A stretch of DNA of 64,000 nucleotides, taken from Citrobacter telavivensis (GTDB lineage: Bacteria; Pseudomonadota; Gammaproteobacteria; Enterobacterales; Enterobacteriaceae). Under the pieces are notes generated by a model. The model searched no databases and was not told where the DNA came from. It saw only the letters and a program-made list of their open reading frames with translations. Location of the stretch: positions 930,001 to 994,000 of the forward strand of contig CP045205.1 in the NCBI GenBank assembly GCA_009363175.1, read 5' to 3'. A program made the position numbers and the translations under genes. Shown here piece after piece: positions 43,981-52,348 of the stretch. Position 1 is the first letter of the stretch, and each line of letters starts with the position of its first letter.

Positions 43981-46335
43981 ATGTACACACAGACAATATA
44001 TGAATTGAGCCAGGAAGCGGAACGCTTGCTGATGCTCTCTTTAGAACATCTTAAAACGGTAAAAAAAATGCCAACGGCAACGCTGGAGGGCGCTTCCTCA
44101 TTAAAGAGAGAGGACGACCTTAACGTTCAGCCCATGCATTTTAGCGCCCGTGGGATCGAAACCCAGCAGGCCACGCTGAACAATGAGTTGCGAAAAATCT
44201 CGCGACTGGAAATGGTGCTGGCGATCGTCGGTACCATGAAAGCGGGAAAATCGACAACGATCAATGCCATTGTCGGGACGGAAGTACTGCCCAATCGCAA
44301 TCGTCCGATGACGGCATTGCCGACGCTGATCCGCCATACACCCGGTCAGAAAGAACCGGTGCTGCATTTTTCCCACGTTGCGCCCATCGAGGCGCTGATG
44401 AAGACCCTCCAGGAGAGCATGCATGCTTGCGATCGGCAGAGTCTGACTCAGGTGCTGGAAATTGATAAAGACATGAATGGTCTCATGCAGCGCATCGAAA
44501 GAGGGGAAGCGTTTGAGCGCCACTATCTCGGCGCGCAGCCGATCTTTCACTGTCTGAAAAGCCTCAACGATTTGGTGCGCTTATCGAAAGCGCTGGAGGT
44601 CGATTTTCCTTTTTCTGCCTATGCGGCTATTGAACATATTCCAGTGATTGAGGTGGAATTTGTACACCTGGCGGGGCTGGAGAACTATCCTGGTCAACTG
44701 ACGTTACTGGATACGCCGGGGCCAAACGAAGCCGGGCAGCCGCACCTGCAAAAAATGCTCAATGAGCAACTGGCCCGTGCCTCCGCCGTGCTGGCGGTGA
44801 TGGACTATACACAGCTGAAATCGATTTCCGATGAAGAGGTCCGCCAGGCCATCGCCGCGGTCGGAAAATCGGTGCCGCTGTATGCGCTGGTGAATAAATT
44901 TGACCAGAAAGATCGCAACAGCGATGACGAAGAGCAGGTGAGGGCGCTGATTTCCGGCACCCTGATGAAGGGCTGTATTAACCCGGCGCAGATTTATCCG
45001 GTCTCTTCGATGTGGGGATATCTGGCCAACCGGGCGCGTCATGAACTGGCAAGCCGCGGTCATCTGCCGGATCACGAGGAGCAGCGTTGGGTGCAGGACT
45101 TTGCCGAAGCGGCGCTCGGGCGGCGCTGGCGAAGCGCCGACCTCGATGATATTGAACACCTTCGCCACGCCGCGGATTTGTTGTGGGAAGATTCGCTGTT
45201 TGAACAGCCGATCCGGACCTTAATTCATGCCGCTTATGCCAATGCATCGCTGTATGCATTGCGCTCCGCCTCGCATAAATTGCTGAATTACGCCCACAGC
45301 GCCCGCGAATATCTGGATTTCCGCTATCACTGTCTGACGGTGGCTTTTGACACGCTGCAACAAAATATCGTGCGTCTGGAAGAGGACATGCAGCAGTTGA
45401 AGGTGAGTCAGGACAGCGTCAGCGATGAAGTCCACCATGAGGTCGGGCTGGCGCTGACGTCGGCCAACGGCTTTCTCAACCAGCAGCAGGCCACGATCTT
45501 GCGCAGTATCGAGACCTTTTTCAGCCGCGAGCAGATACTGAAACTGTCGCGTGGCGATAGCTGGTCGCCGCTACCGCAGGCGGAGTTTGACGCAGAGATG
45601 CTGGTGCTGCACGACGAAGCGCAGGCGCAGGTGATCCTCAGTAAGCTGCGTGCCGCCTGTGAGGGCGTCCTGCTGGCGGCGCAGGAAAACATCAGCCGTG
45701 ACCTGGGAATACGTTTTGAACAACTGGAAGTGACCCTCAGCCGTTCGCTGAATGAGGCGATGCGCCCCATCGAAATGCGGGTGAAAGCGGAGTTGAGTCA
45801 TGCGGGATTCAGTCCCAGGATAAGCTTCCCGGCCTTTCACGCCGCCATGTTTAACTTCACGACGCGGCAGTTGTTCAGCGACGCGATTGCCCAGCAGGAC
45901 CACGTCGAAAGCGACGAACCCCGGGTGGGCGGGGTGCGTGAGACGTTCTCCCGCTGGCTGAATCAGCCGAACTGGCGCTGGAATGACTATGTTGAAGCGA
46001 AGACGCGCTATCTGATTGATATCAACGCGCTGCACCAAAGTCTGGTGGAGTACGTCAGCCATTTCTGCCAACAAATTCGTAAAGCTTTAGCCGCGCAGGT
46101 CGATGTTTCAGTTACGGCAGGTATGGCAACATTTTTTGCCGATTTCTCATTGTGCCTGGCGGGATTGCAGGAGAGCCTGCGTGAGAGTTTGCTGGTTCGT
46201 CAGCAAAATGAATCGGCTGTCCAGAGTCTGAGTCAGCAGTTGCAGCACAGTATTGCCGCCTCCGCCTGGATTTATGAAGACTCCCGTCTGCTCCGTGACG
46301 ACATTCAAACCCTTTTTGCGGCCGAACACACATGA
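43981..46335 (+). CDS. crfC: dynamin-like GTPase CrfC
   Basis: 784-aa dynamin-related GTPase, ortholog of E. coli CrfC (YjdA, 742 aa). Walker A GTMKAGKST is at 84-92, switch region LPTLIRHTPGQ, G3 motif LLDTPGPNEAG, G4 NKFD, then a long helical part with coiled segments (VRLEEDMQQLKVSQD). CrfC binds the replication clamp and keeps sister nascent strands together. ATG 43981 (MYTQTIYEL) follows AAGGAAAC; upstream in-frame ATG 43930 lacks an SD. The region around residues 540-580 and the N-terminus are longer than in E. coli. It overlaps yjcZ by 4 bp. Confidence 0.9.
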   Translation: MYTQTIYELSQEAERLLMLSLEHLKTVKKMPTATLEGASSLKREDDLNVQPMHFSARGIETQQATLNNELRKISRLEMVLAIVGTMKAGKSTTINAIVGTEVLPNRNRPMTALPTLIRHTPGQKEPVLHFSHVAPIEALMKTLQESMHACDRQSLTQVLEIDKDMNGLMQRIERGEAFERHYLGAQPIFHCLKSLNDLVRLSKALEVDFPFSAYAAIEHIPVIEVEFVHLAGLENYPGQLTLLDTPGPNEAGQPHLQKMLNEQLARASAVLAVMDYTQLKSISDEEVRQAIAAVGKSVPLYALVNKFDQKDRNSDDEEQVRALISGTLMKGCINPAQIYPVSSMWGYLANRARHELASRGHLPDHEEQRWVQDFAEAALGRRWRSADLDDIEHLRHAADLLWEDSLFEQPIRTLIHAAYANASLYALRSASHKLLNYAHSAREYLDFRYHCLTVAFDTLQQNIVRLEEDMQQLKVSQDSVSDEVHHEVGLALTSANGFLNQQQATILRSIETFFSREQILKLSRGDSWSPLPQAEFDAEMLVLHDEAQAQVILSKLRAACEGVLLAAQENISRDLGIRFEQLEVTLSRSLNEAMRPIEMRVKAELSHAGFSPRISFPAFHAAMFNFTTRQLFSDAIAQQDHVESDEPRVGGVRETFSRWLNQPNWRWNDYVEAKTRYLIDINALHQSLVEYVSHFCQQIRKALAAQVDVSVTAGMATFFADFSLCLAGLQESLRESLLVRQQNESAVQSLSQQLQHSIAASAWIYEDSRLLRDDIQTLFAAEHT

Positions 46336-47222
46336 CAAACGCGTTACTGGAAGGCCCCGGACGGACGCTGGAATGTATCCACCCGAAGTTTATGGTCGAT
46401 CTGGTTCAGGGAGAAGAACCGAAACGGGCAGGCGGCACGCTGCAACAGCAGCAGTTTCGCGAACGCCTGACGCTGGAGATCCTCTCCCGGACGCAGTTGC
46501 GGGCGTGGGCCATGGCCGGAATGTTCAGTGAACATCTAATGATGCGCCTGAAGCTGGTGGAAAAACTGGCGGGCATGCTCGATCCGGGGCATCTGGCGCT
46601 GACGCGAATCTCTGCACGACTGCATGTTTTACAACAGACTGACCTCTCTCGCGGGCCGTCTATCCCTGGACTGGCTCAACAGCTTACTTCGCTGAGCGAA
46701 TGGTTTCGCCAGCGCAGCGCCTGGAAGGAGAAGGCGCTGAGCCAGCGTGGTCTTACGGTCCAGGCCGGGGAACACAGCGAGCAGGTGTTTACCCGCTGGC
46801 TGGCGGGCGCGTATGAGGGGTGGTCGTTACCGGGGCGCTGTTTTATTGCGCTGGAAGAGTTGCGCTGGGGACCGTTTGGCGATGCCTGCCGTCTGGCGAA
46901 TCCGGACGTGGCGGCGATGCTGAAAGATAATCTCCGGGCGATGGCGACAAACTATCTGGCCCACAGTATCAATGCCGCACCCACGACGCGTCACTACTAT
47001 CACCAGTGGCTAAATACCACCGCGACCACCGGTTCAGGCGACTACAGCGACATGCTGAGCTGGCTGGGAGACTGGTGTGAGGCGGATAAACATCCGGTGT
47101 GCTGGTCTGTGACGCAGCGCTGGCAGACGGTTGCGCTGGGTATGCCGCGACTCTGTTCGGCAAAACGACTGGTGGATGCGATGGTTGAAGAGGTGTTTCC
47201 ACCCTCTCCCCTCATGCGCTGA
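46332..47222 (+). CDS. yjcZ: YjcZ family protein
   Basis: 296-aa protein, ortholog of E. coli YjcZ (292 aa), always co-transcribed with crfC. No signal or membrane segment and no known catalytic motif; mostly helical with several conserved Trp (MATNYLAHSINAAPTT, SWLGDWCEADKHPVCW). ATG overlaps the crfC stop, so it is translationally coupled and presumably a partner protein. Function unknown. Confidence 0.87.
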   Translation: MTNALLEGPGRTLECIHPKFMVDLVQGEEPKRAGGTLQQQQFRERLTLEILSRTQLRAWAMAGMFSEHLMMRLKLVEKLAGMLDPGHLALTRISARLHVLQQTDLSRGPSIPGLAQQLTSLSEWFRQRSAWKEKALSQRGLTVQAGEHSEQVFTRWLAGAYEGWSLPGRCFIALEELRWGPFGDACRLANPDVAAMLKDNLRAMATNYLAHSINAAPTTRHYYHQWLNTTATTGSGDYSDMLSWLGDWCEADKHPVCWSVTQRWQTVALGMPRLCSAKRLVDAMVEEVFPPSPLMR

Positions 47223-47239
47223 GAGGAGAGGGGTGATGA

Positions 47240-48238
47240 TTAGTGGTTTGCGGATTCCGCTGTCGTTTCTTCCACCGTCGCTGGTGCCGGAAGCCTGGCG
47301 AAGCGTTTGGCGTAGAGCGCCGTAATAATTGGCACCAGAATCGCCGTGACCACTACGCTTGCGGCGACCAGCGCCGTTGCGGAGGCGGCGACCGGTTCAA
47401 ACGCCGGGTTGATTTGCGCGATGATCACCGGGTTGGCGACGGCGGCACCTGCCGCAGAGGACGCCGCGACACCCGCAGTACCATTACCGCCACCGATCAC
47501 GCGGTCAGCAATAATCAGCGGAATACCGGTGATGATAATGACCGCCACACCCAGCAGGATACCCAGCAGACCCGTATCAACAATCACGCCCAGGTTGATG
47601 GTGTTACCCAATGCAAAGCCGAAGAACGGAATCAGTACCGGCGTCGCTTTGCTGAAGAACGCACGCAGATCGTGGTCAAGGTTGCCCAGCGTGAAGCCGA
47701 CCAGGAACGGCAGCACTGCGCCGATAAAGTGATGGGGTTCAAAGGAGCCCAGACCCGCCGCGCCCAGAATGACCATCGTCATCAACGGACCGGATTCCAG
47801 AGACATCAGGACGAACGCACCAGACTCTTCTTTCGTACCGTACTGGTTCATCAGGCTGGCATACAGACCGCCGTTGGTCATATCCATCGCGGAAACAATC
47901 GCCAGTACGGAAAGACCGGCAAAGAAACCGGTCTGAATACCGGTATCCGGAATAAACGATGCAGCAATCATTGCCACTGCCCACGCTACGGCAATTTTGG
48001 TAATCACCAGCGTGCCGGATTTACGCAAGACCGTACCGGTAGCGCGTAAATCAATCGATGCCCCAATACAGAAAAACCACACAGCAAGAATCGGTACCGT
48101 GCCGGTAATCATGCCTTTTGTAAAGGAACCAAAATAAGCACCGGTATTTGGTGCAAGGGTATTTACAACCGCACCCAGCAGCAATGGAATCAACATCATC
48201 CCACCAGGGATGCGTTCAATGGTGGCTTTAATTCTCAT
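47240..48238 (-). CDS. kdgT: 2-keto-3-deoxygluconate permease (KdgT type)
   Basis: 332-aa KdgT-family transporter with about ten helices. The start IERIPGGMMLIPLLLGAVVNT and the central MDMTNGGLYASLMNQYGTKEE closely match E. coli KdgT. It should import 2-keto-3-deoxygluconate, a pectin or hexuronate breakdown product, with protons. ATG 48238 follows GTGAGGACATTT; a longer read adds 10 residues without support. In E. coli kdgT is elsewhere, so here it is a relocated or second copy inserted between yjcZ and proP. Confidence 0.85.
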   Translation of the reverse strand: MRIKATIERIPGGMMLIPLLLGAVVNTLAPNTGAYFGSFTKGMITGTVPILAVWFFCIGASIDLRATGTVLRKSGTLVITKIAVAWAVAMIAASFIPDTGIQTGFFAGLSVLAIVSAMDMTNGGLYASLMNQYGTKEESGAFVLMSLESGPLMTMVILGAAGLGSFEPHHFIGAVLPFLVGFTLGNLDHDLRAFFSKATPVLIPFFGFALGNTINLGVIVDTGLLGILLGVAVIIITGIPLIIADRVIGGGNGTAGVAASSAAGAAVANPVIIAQINPAFEPVAASATALVAASVVVTAILVPIITALYAKRFARLPAPATVEETTAESANH

Positions 48239-48939
48239 AAATGTCCTCACTTCTTGCCCGCGGAACAAACGGGTAAGGTGGCAAAAAATATTAAAATTCA
48301 GATTGTTATATCTAAACAGAAAGCAAGGAGAACCTGCATTCTCTTTATGTTGTACGTAGCGATTGCGCCTGGGATCGGCGTCTTTCGCTTCCCGGTGGTA
48401 TTACATCGGCTATTATCTTGCATTCATCGGAATGCTGATTCAATCAAAACGAAACAGTGTTTTAGTTATCTTTGTCACATAATCAATCTAAACATTCCAG
48501 TGCGATCTGAATATTTAAAATTACCGTAAAGAATTTGTGAAAAATGAGAGAGAATTACCTGGCAGAATAATAATAACGACAGTGACTTTTTATTAAGGAA
48601 GCGCAATAAAATAGAGATTGAAAGCGTAAAAAAGCACAACACCGCGCTTTAAAAAAAGAGACTCAGAATCACCTTATTTACCTCCGTTGACGAAACCTAA
48701 ACATATATGTGAAGTTGATCACAATTTTAAACACTGGTAGGGTAGATAGCTCATTAACCGCCCAAATCAGGCGTCAACAGGTTCGGTTGTACAGGCCTTA
48801 ACCAGTCCGTGTAAGTAAACCTGCTACGCTTGTTTCAGGGGTTGCACCTGAGCAACCCGCGCTCGACGGTGACGTTCGCGCTTAGTGCGCCAATGGCGTC
48901 GGTATGCAGCGAGACAGGGCTTAGTCTACGAGGACAGCT
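48239..48939. other. kdgT-proP intergenic region
   Basis: 701 bp. It contains the kdgT promoter on the left and the proP P1 and P2 promoter area on the right. A GGGTTGC-ACCTGA-GCAACCC hairpin (48839-48858) lies in the long proP leader. No protein gene was supported. Confidence 0.55.
48708..48723. promoter_or_regulatory. CRP site of proP P1
   Basis: TGTGA-AGTTGA-TCACA is a perfect CRP core, followed by the TAGGGTAGAT -10-like region as in E. coli proP P1. Osmotic control at P1 involves CRP repression. Confidence 0.8.
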
Positions 48940-50442
48940 ATGCTGAAAAGGAAAAAAGTAAAACCCATTACCCTTCGCGATGTCACGATTATTGATGACG
49001 GTAAATTGCGCAAGGCGATTACCGCAGCGTCGCTGGGTAATGCGATGGAGTGGTTTGATTTTGGGGTTTATGGGTTTGTTGCTTACGCATTAGGTAAAGT
49101 GTTCTTCCCGGGGGCTGACCCCAGCGTGCAGATGATTGCCGCCCTTGCCACCTTCTCTGTTCCCTTTTTGATTCGTCCGCTTGGCGGTTTGTTCTTCGGT
49201 ATGCTTGGCGATAAATATGGTCGCCAGAAGATTCTTGCCATCACCATTGTGATTATGTCGATCAGTACTTTCTGTATCGGCCTGATACCGTCCTACGCCT
49301 CGATAGGCATCTGGGCACCTGTCCTGCTGCTGTTGTGTAAGATGGCACAGGGCTTCTCTGTCGGCGGTGAGTACACCGGCGCGTCGATCTTTGTGGCCGA
49401 GTATTCCCCGGACCGTAAACGCGGCTTTATGGGAAGCTGGCTGGATTTCGGCTCCATTGCCGGGTTCGTGCTGGGTGCAGGCGTGGTGGTGCTGATTTCG
49501 ACGGTTGTCGGGGAAGAGAACTTCCTGGAATGGGGCTGGCGTATTCCATTCTTTATCGCCCTGCCGTTAGGGATTATCGGACTCTATCTGCGTCATGCGC
49601 TGGAAGAGACACCGGCGTTCCAGCAGCACGTTGATAAGCTGGAACAGGGCGATCGCGAAGGTTTGCAGGACGGGCCAAAAATCTCCTTTAAAGAGATTGC
49701 CACTAAGCACTGGCGCAGCCTGCTGGCCTGTATTGGCCTGGTGATTGCCACTAACGTCACCTACTACATGCTGCTGACCTATATGCCGAGCTATCTGTCG
49801 CATAACCTGCATTACTCTGAAGATCACGGCGTGCTGATTATCATCGCTATTATGATCGGGATGCTGTTTGTTCAGCCGGTGATGGGGCTGCTGAGTGACC
49901 GCTTTGGCCGTCGCCCGTTCGTAATCATGGGCAGTATCGCGCTGTTTGCGCTGGCCATTCCGGCCTTTATCCTGATTAACAGCAATATCATCGGCCTGAT
50001 TTTTGCTGGTTTGCTGATGTTGGCGGTGATCCTCAACTGCTTCACCGGGGTGATGGCCTCTTCGCTGCCGGCCATGTTCCCGACGCACATTCGTTACAGT
50101 GCGCTGGCGGCGGCCTTTAACATTTCAGTACTGATTGCCGGTCTGACGCCAACGCTGGCGGCCTGGCTGGTGGAAAGTTCGCAGAATCTGATGATGCCGG
50201 CCTACTACCTGATGGTGATCGCCGTGATTGGTTTCATTACGGGTATCACCATGAAAGAGACCGCGAACCAGCCGCTGAAAGGGGCAACGCCTGCTGCCTC
50301 GGATATTCAGGAAGCGAAAGAAATTCTCGGCGAGCACTACGATAACATCGAGCAGAAAATTGAGGATATCGATCAGGAGATTGCTGACCTGCAGGTGAAG
50401 CGTACACGCCTGGTGCAGCAGCATCCACGGATTGACGAGTAA
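48940..50442 (+). CDS. proP: proline/betaine osmosensory transporter ProP
   Basis: 500-aa MFS transporter, same length as E. coli ProP. Twelve helices and MFS motif GDKYGRQKILAI near 88-99. A C-terminal antiparallel coiled-coil tail (about 455-500: EHYDNIEQKIEDIDQEIADL) is the osmosensing feature. It imports proline, glycine betaine and ectoine with protons under hyperosmotic stress. Confidence 0.95.
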   Translation: MLKRKKVKPITLRDVTIIDDGKLRKAITAASLGNAMEWFDFGVYGFVAYALGKVFFPGADPSVQMIAALATFSVPFLIRPLGGLFFGMLGDKYGRQKILAITIVIMSISTFCIGLIPSYASIGIWAPVLLLLCKMAQGFSVGGEYTGASIFVAEYSPDRKRGFMGSWLDFGSIAGFVLGAGVVVLISTVVGEENFLEWGWRIPFFIALPLGIIGLYLRHALEETPAFQQHVDKLEQGDREGLQDGPKISFKEIATKHWRSLLACIGLVIATNVTYYMLLTYMPSYLSHNLHYSEDHGVLIIIAIMIGMLFVQPVMGLLSDRFGRRPFVIMGSIALFALAIPAFILINSNIIGLIFAGLLMLAVILNCFTGVMASSLPAMFPTHIRYSALAAAFNISVLIAGLTPTLAAWLVESSQNLMMPAYYLMVIAVIGFITGITMKETANQPLKGATPAASDIQEAKEILGEHYDNIEQKIEDIDQEIADLQVKRTRLVQQHPRIDE

Positions 50443-50444
50443 GC

Positions 50445-50461
50445 CTTAAGGTTCGCTTAAT
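50445..50461 (+). promoter_or_regulatory. PmrA (BasR) box upstream of pmrR
   Basis: CTTAAG-GTTCG-CTTAAT matches the PmrA consensus (two half sites, 5-nt spacing). It starts 3 bp after the proP stop. A CATACC -10-like element at 50484-50489 lies 22 bp after the box. Confidence 0.8.
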
Positions 50462-50471
50462 CTCTGACTGG

Positions 50472-50504
50472 CACACTCTCTTCCATACCCTGGAGGAGAG
50501 TGTG
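50472..50504 (+). promoter_or_regulatory. hairpin sequestering the pmrR ribosome-binding site
   Basis: CACACTCTCTTCCA (50472-50485) pairs with TGGAGGAGAGTGTG (50491-50504) over 14 bp, with one G-U, around a TACCC loop. The right arm contains the whole Shine-Dalgarno GGAGGAGAG, and the pmrR ATG follows directly. No T-tract follows, so it is not a normal terminator. Confidence 0.75.
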
Positions 50505-50594
50505 ATGAAACAGCGTGTTTATGAAAGTGTAATGACCGTGTTCAGCGTAGTGATTGTCAGTAGCTTCCTGTACATTTGGGTCTCAACCTACTAA
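50505..50594 (+). CDS. pmrR: LpxT inhibitor peptide PmrR
   Basis: 29-aa membrane peptide (start MKQRVYESVMTVFS, end SFLYIWVSTY), the ortholog of Salmonella/E. coli PmrR. It has one hydrophobic span (about 10-25). In Salmonella PmrA activates pmrR, and the peptide binds and inhibits LpxT, leaving lipid A 1-phosphate free for EptA. SD GGAGGAGAG is 4-8 nt before ATG but lies in a hairpin. The stop overlaps the convergent basS end. Easily missed by gene finders. Confidence 0.88.
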   Translation: MKQRVYESVMTVFSVVIVSSFLYIWVSTY

Positions 50595-51673
50595 GCCTTC
50601 TTCAATATCACCGACGCGCGGGTTCCGGTTGTTCCACTGCGATTTTGCAGGAAAAACTGCCCGTGATGCAGCTGCGTAATGCGGCTTACAATGCTTAACC
50701 CCAATCCGATTCCGCCGTAACGGCTGTCCATGCGTACGAAGGCTTTGCTGAGTTCGCCGCACTTGCTCTCGTCGATCCCCGGTCCTTCATCTTCTACCGC
50801 CATGGTTGCCCGATCATTAACATTTAGCGTAATGGTGATGGTAGTTCCTTCCGGACTGTAGCGATGGGCGTTCTCTACCAGATTGCGCAGCAGCATTCGC
50901 AGGAGCGTCGCATCGCCCTGCACGATGGCATCGTCCTGACGATCGGGCAGCAGCAACAGCGTTTGTTCGCGCTGTTCCAGCATTGTGCTCAGCTCATCGT
51001 AAGACGGCAGGACAACATCTTCCAGCAGCCTGACCTGTTGATAATTTCCCGATGAAAAGGACTGGCCCACGCGGGCGAGTTGTAGGAGCTGCGAGACGCT
51101 GTCCATCATTTGATCCAGACGGCCAAGCAGCGGGGCGACATCCACGTTATGCGCCTTTGACAATAGCTCCAGATGCAGGCGAACACCCGATAACGGCGTT
51201 CGCAACTCGTGTGCGACGTCGGCGGTAAACAGGCGTTCGTTCTCGATGGTTGCGGTCAGTCGATTCACCAACTGGTTGAGTGCGGAAACAACCGCTTCAA
51301 TTTCGACCGTCGAACTGTGAATTTCGATGGGGGAGAGATTATCCGCCGTGCGGGTCTCTAACTCTTGCTGCAGATTGGCGAGCGGACGGGTGATGCGGCG
51401 AACGGCCTGATAGCAAATGAACAGCGTTAGCCCCACCATAAACACGCTGGGGACGATCAGACTGGCGATCGCCTCGCGGATTTCATGCATGATGTGGCGA
51501 TCGTTATTGCGGTTATCCCGCAGCGCCTGTTCAAACAACTGGATCTGCTCAGTGCTTTCGTGCCAGAGCCAGAAGGTGCTGATAAGCTGGAAAACCAGCA
51601 AAATCATGCCGATGGTTATCATCAACCGCCGACGCAGGGTCATTGGCTGGCGCAGAAAACGCTTCAGATTCAA
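50591..51673 (-). CDS. basS: sensor kinase BasS (PmrB)
   Basis: 360-aa membrane histidine kinase. TM1 about 15-35, short periplasmic loop, TM2 about 65-88, HAMP, H-box DVAHELRTPLSGVRLHLE, N-box LRNLVENAHRYSP, and G boxes (DEGPG, GIGLGLSI). It senses Fe3+ or mild acid and phosphorylates BasR. It abuts basR. Confidence 0.94.
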   Translation of the reverse strand: MNLKRFLRQPMTLRRRLMITIGMILLVFQLISTFWLWHESTEQIQLFEQALRDNRNNDRHIMHEIREAIASLIVPSVFMVGLTLFICYQAVRRITRPLANLQQELETRTADNLSPIEIHSSTVEIEAVVSALNQLVNRLTATIENERLFTADVAHELRTPLSGVRLHLELLSKAHNVDVAPLLGRLDQMMDSVSQLLQLARVGQSFSSGNYQQVRLLEDVVLPSYDELSTMLEQREQTLLLLPDRQDDAIVQGDATLLRMLLRNLVENAHRYSPEGTTITITLNVNDRATMAVEDEGPGIDESKCGELSKAFVRMDSRYGGIGLGLSIVSRITQLHHGQFFLQNRSGTTGTRASVILKKA

Positions 51674-52348
51674 TTAGCTTTCCTCAGTCGCGGTCGCCAC
51701 CAACATGTAGCCAAAACCGCGCACGGTACGAATACGTGACTTTCCAACTTTATCGCGCAGGTTGTGGATATGCACTTCCAGGGTGTTGGTCGACGGTTCG
51801 TTATCCCAGTTATAGATGTCGTTATAGAGAATTTCCCGGTGCACCGGACTTCCCGATTTCAACATCAGGCGTGACAGCAGCGCGTACTCTTTGGGGGTGA
51901 GGATTAACTCTTCTCCCTCTTTCCACACCTGCCGACGGCCCATGTTCAGCGTCAGATTGCCGACGACCAGTTCGCTCTCGCCCTGGTTATTGTGACGACG
52001 CAGCAGCGCGCGAATACGGGCGTGCAACTCTTCCAGCGCAAAAGGCTTCACCAGATAATCATCCGCGCCGACGTCCAGCCCGGAGATCTTATCGCCGAGC
52101 GTGTCGCGTGCGGTGAGGATCAGCACCGGCAGGGTATATTTTTTCTGCCGGATGCGGGTAAGAAAATGCAGGCCATCTTCGTCAGGCAGGCCGAGATCCA
52201 GCACCACCAGACTGTAATGACCGGTCTCCAGACATTGCTCAGCCGCGCGGGCGGTCGACACGCCATCGCAGGCATACCCTTCGGTTTGCGCCGCCAGAAT
52301 CAAGCCCTGCAAAAGCAGCGTATCGTCTTCAACAATCAATATTTTCAT
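51674..52348 (-). CDS. basR: response regulator BasR (PmrA)
   Basis: 224-aa OmpR-family regulator. Receiver domain (1-115) with phospho-Asp in VVLDLGLPDEDG (about 51) and a C-terminal winged helix (about 125-220) with TLEVHIHNLRDKVGKSRIRTVRGFGY. It binds CTTAAG-N5-CTTAAG boxes seen upstream of eptA and pmrR. It overlaps eptA by 4 bp. Confidence 0.95.
   Translation of the reverse strand: MKILIVEDDTLLLQGLILAAQTEGYACDGVSTARAAEQCLETGHYSLVVLDLGLPDEDGLHFLTRIRQKKYTLPVLILTARDTLGDKISGLDVGADDYLVKPFALEELHARIRALLRRHNNQGESELVVGNLTLNMGRRQVWKEGEELILTPKEYALLSRLMLKSGSPVHREILYNDIYNWDNEPSTNTLEVHIHNLRDKVGKSRIRTVRGFGYMLVATATEES

Noticed and set aside
47201..47233. Bidirectional terminator between yjcZ and kdgT
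   Set aside because: CCTCTCC/GGAGAGG hairpin has a bulge and no T-tract; too weak to call.
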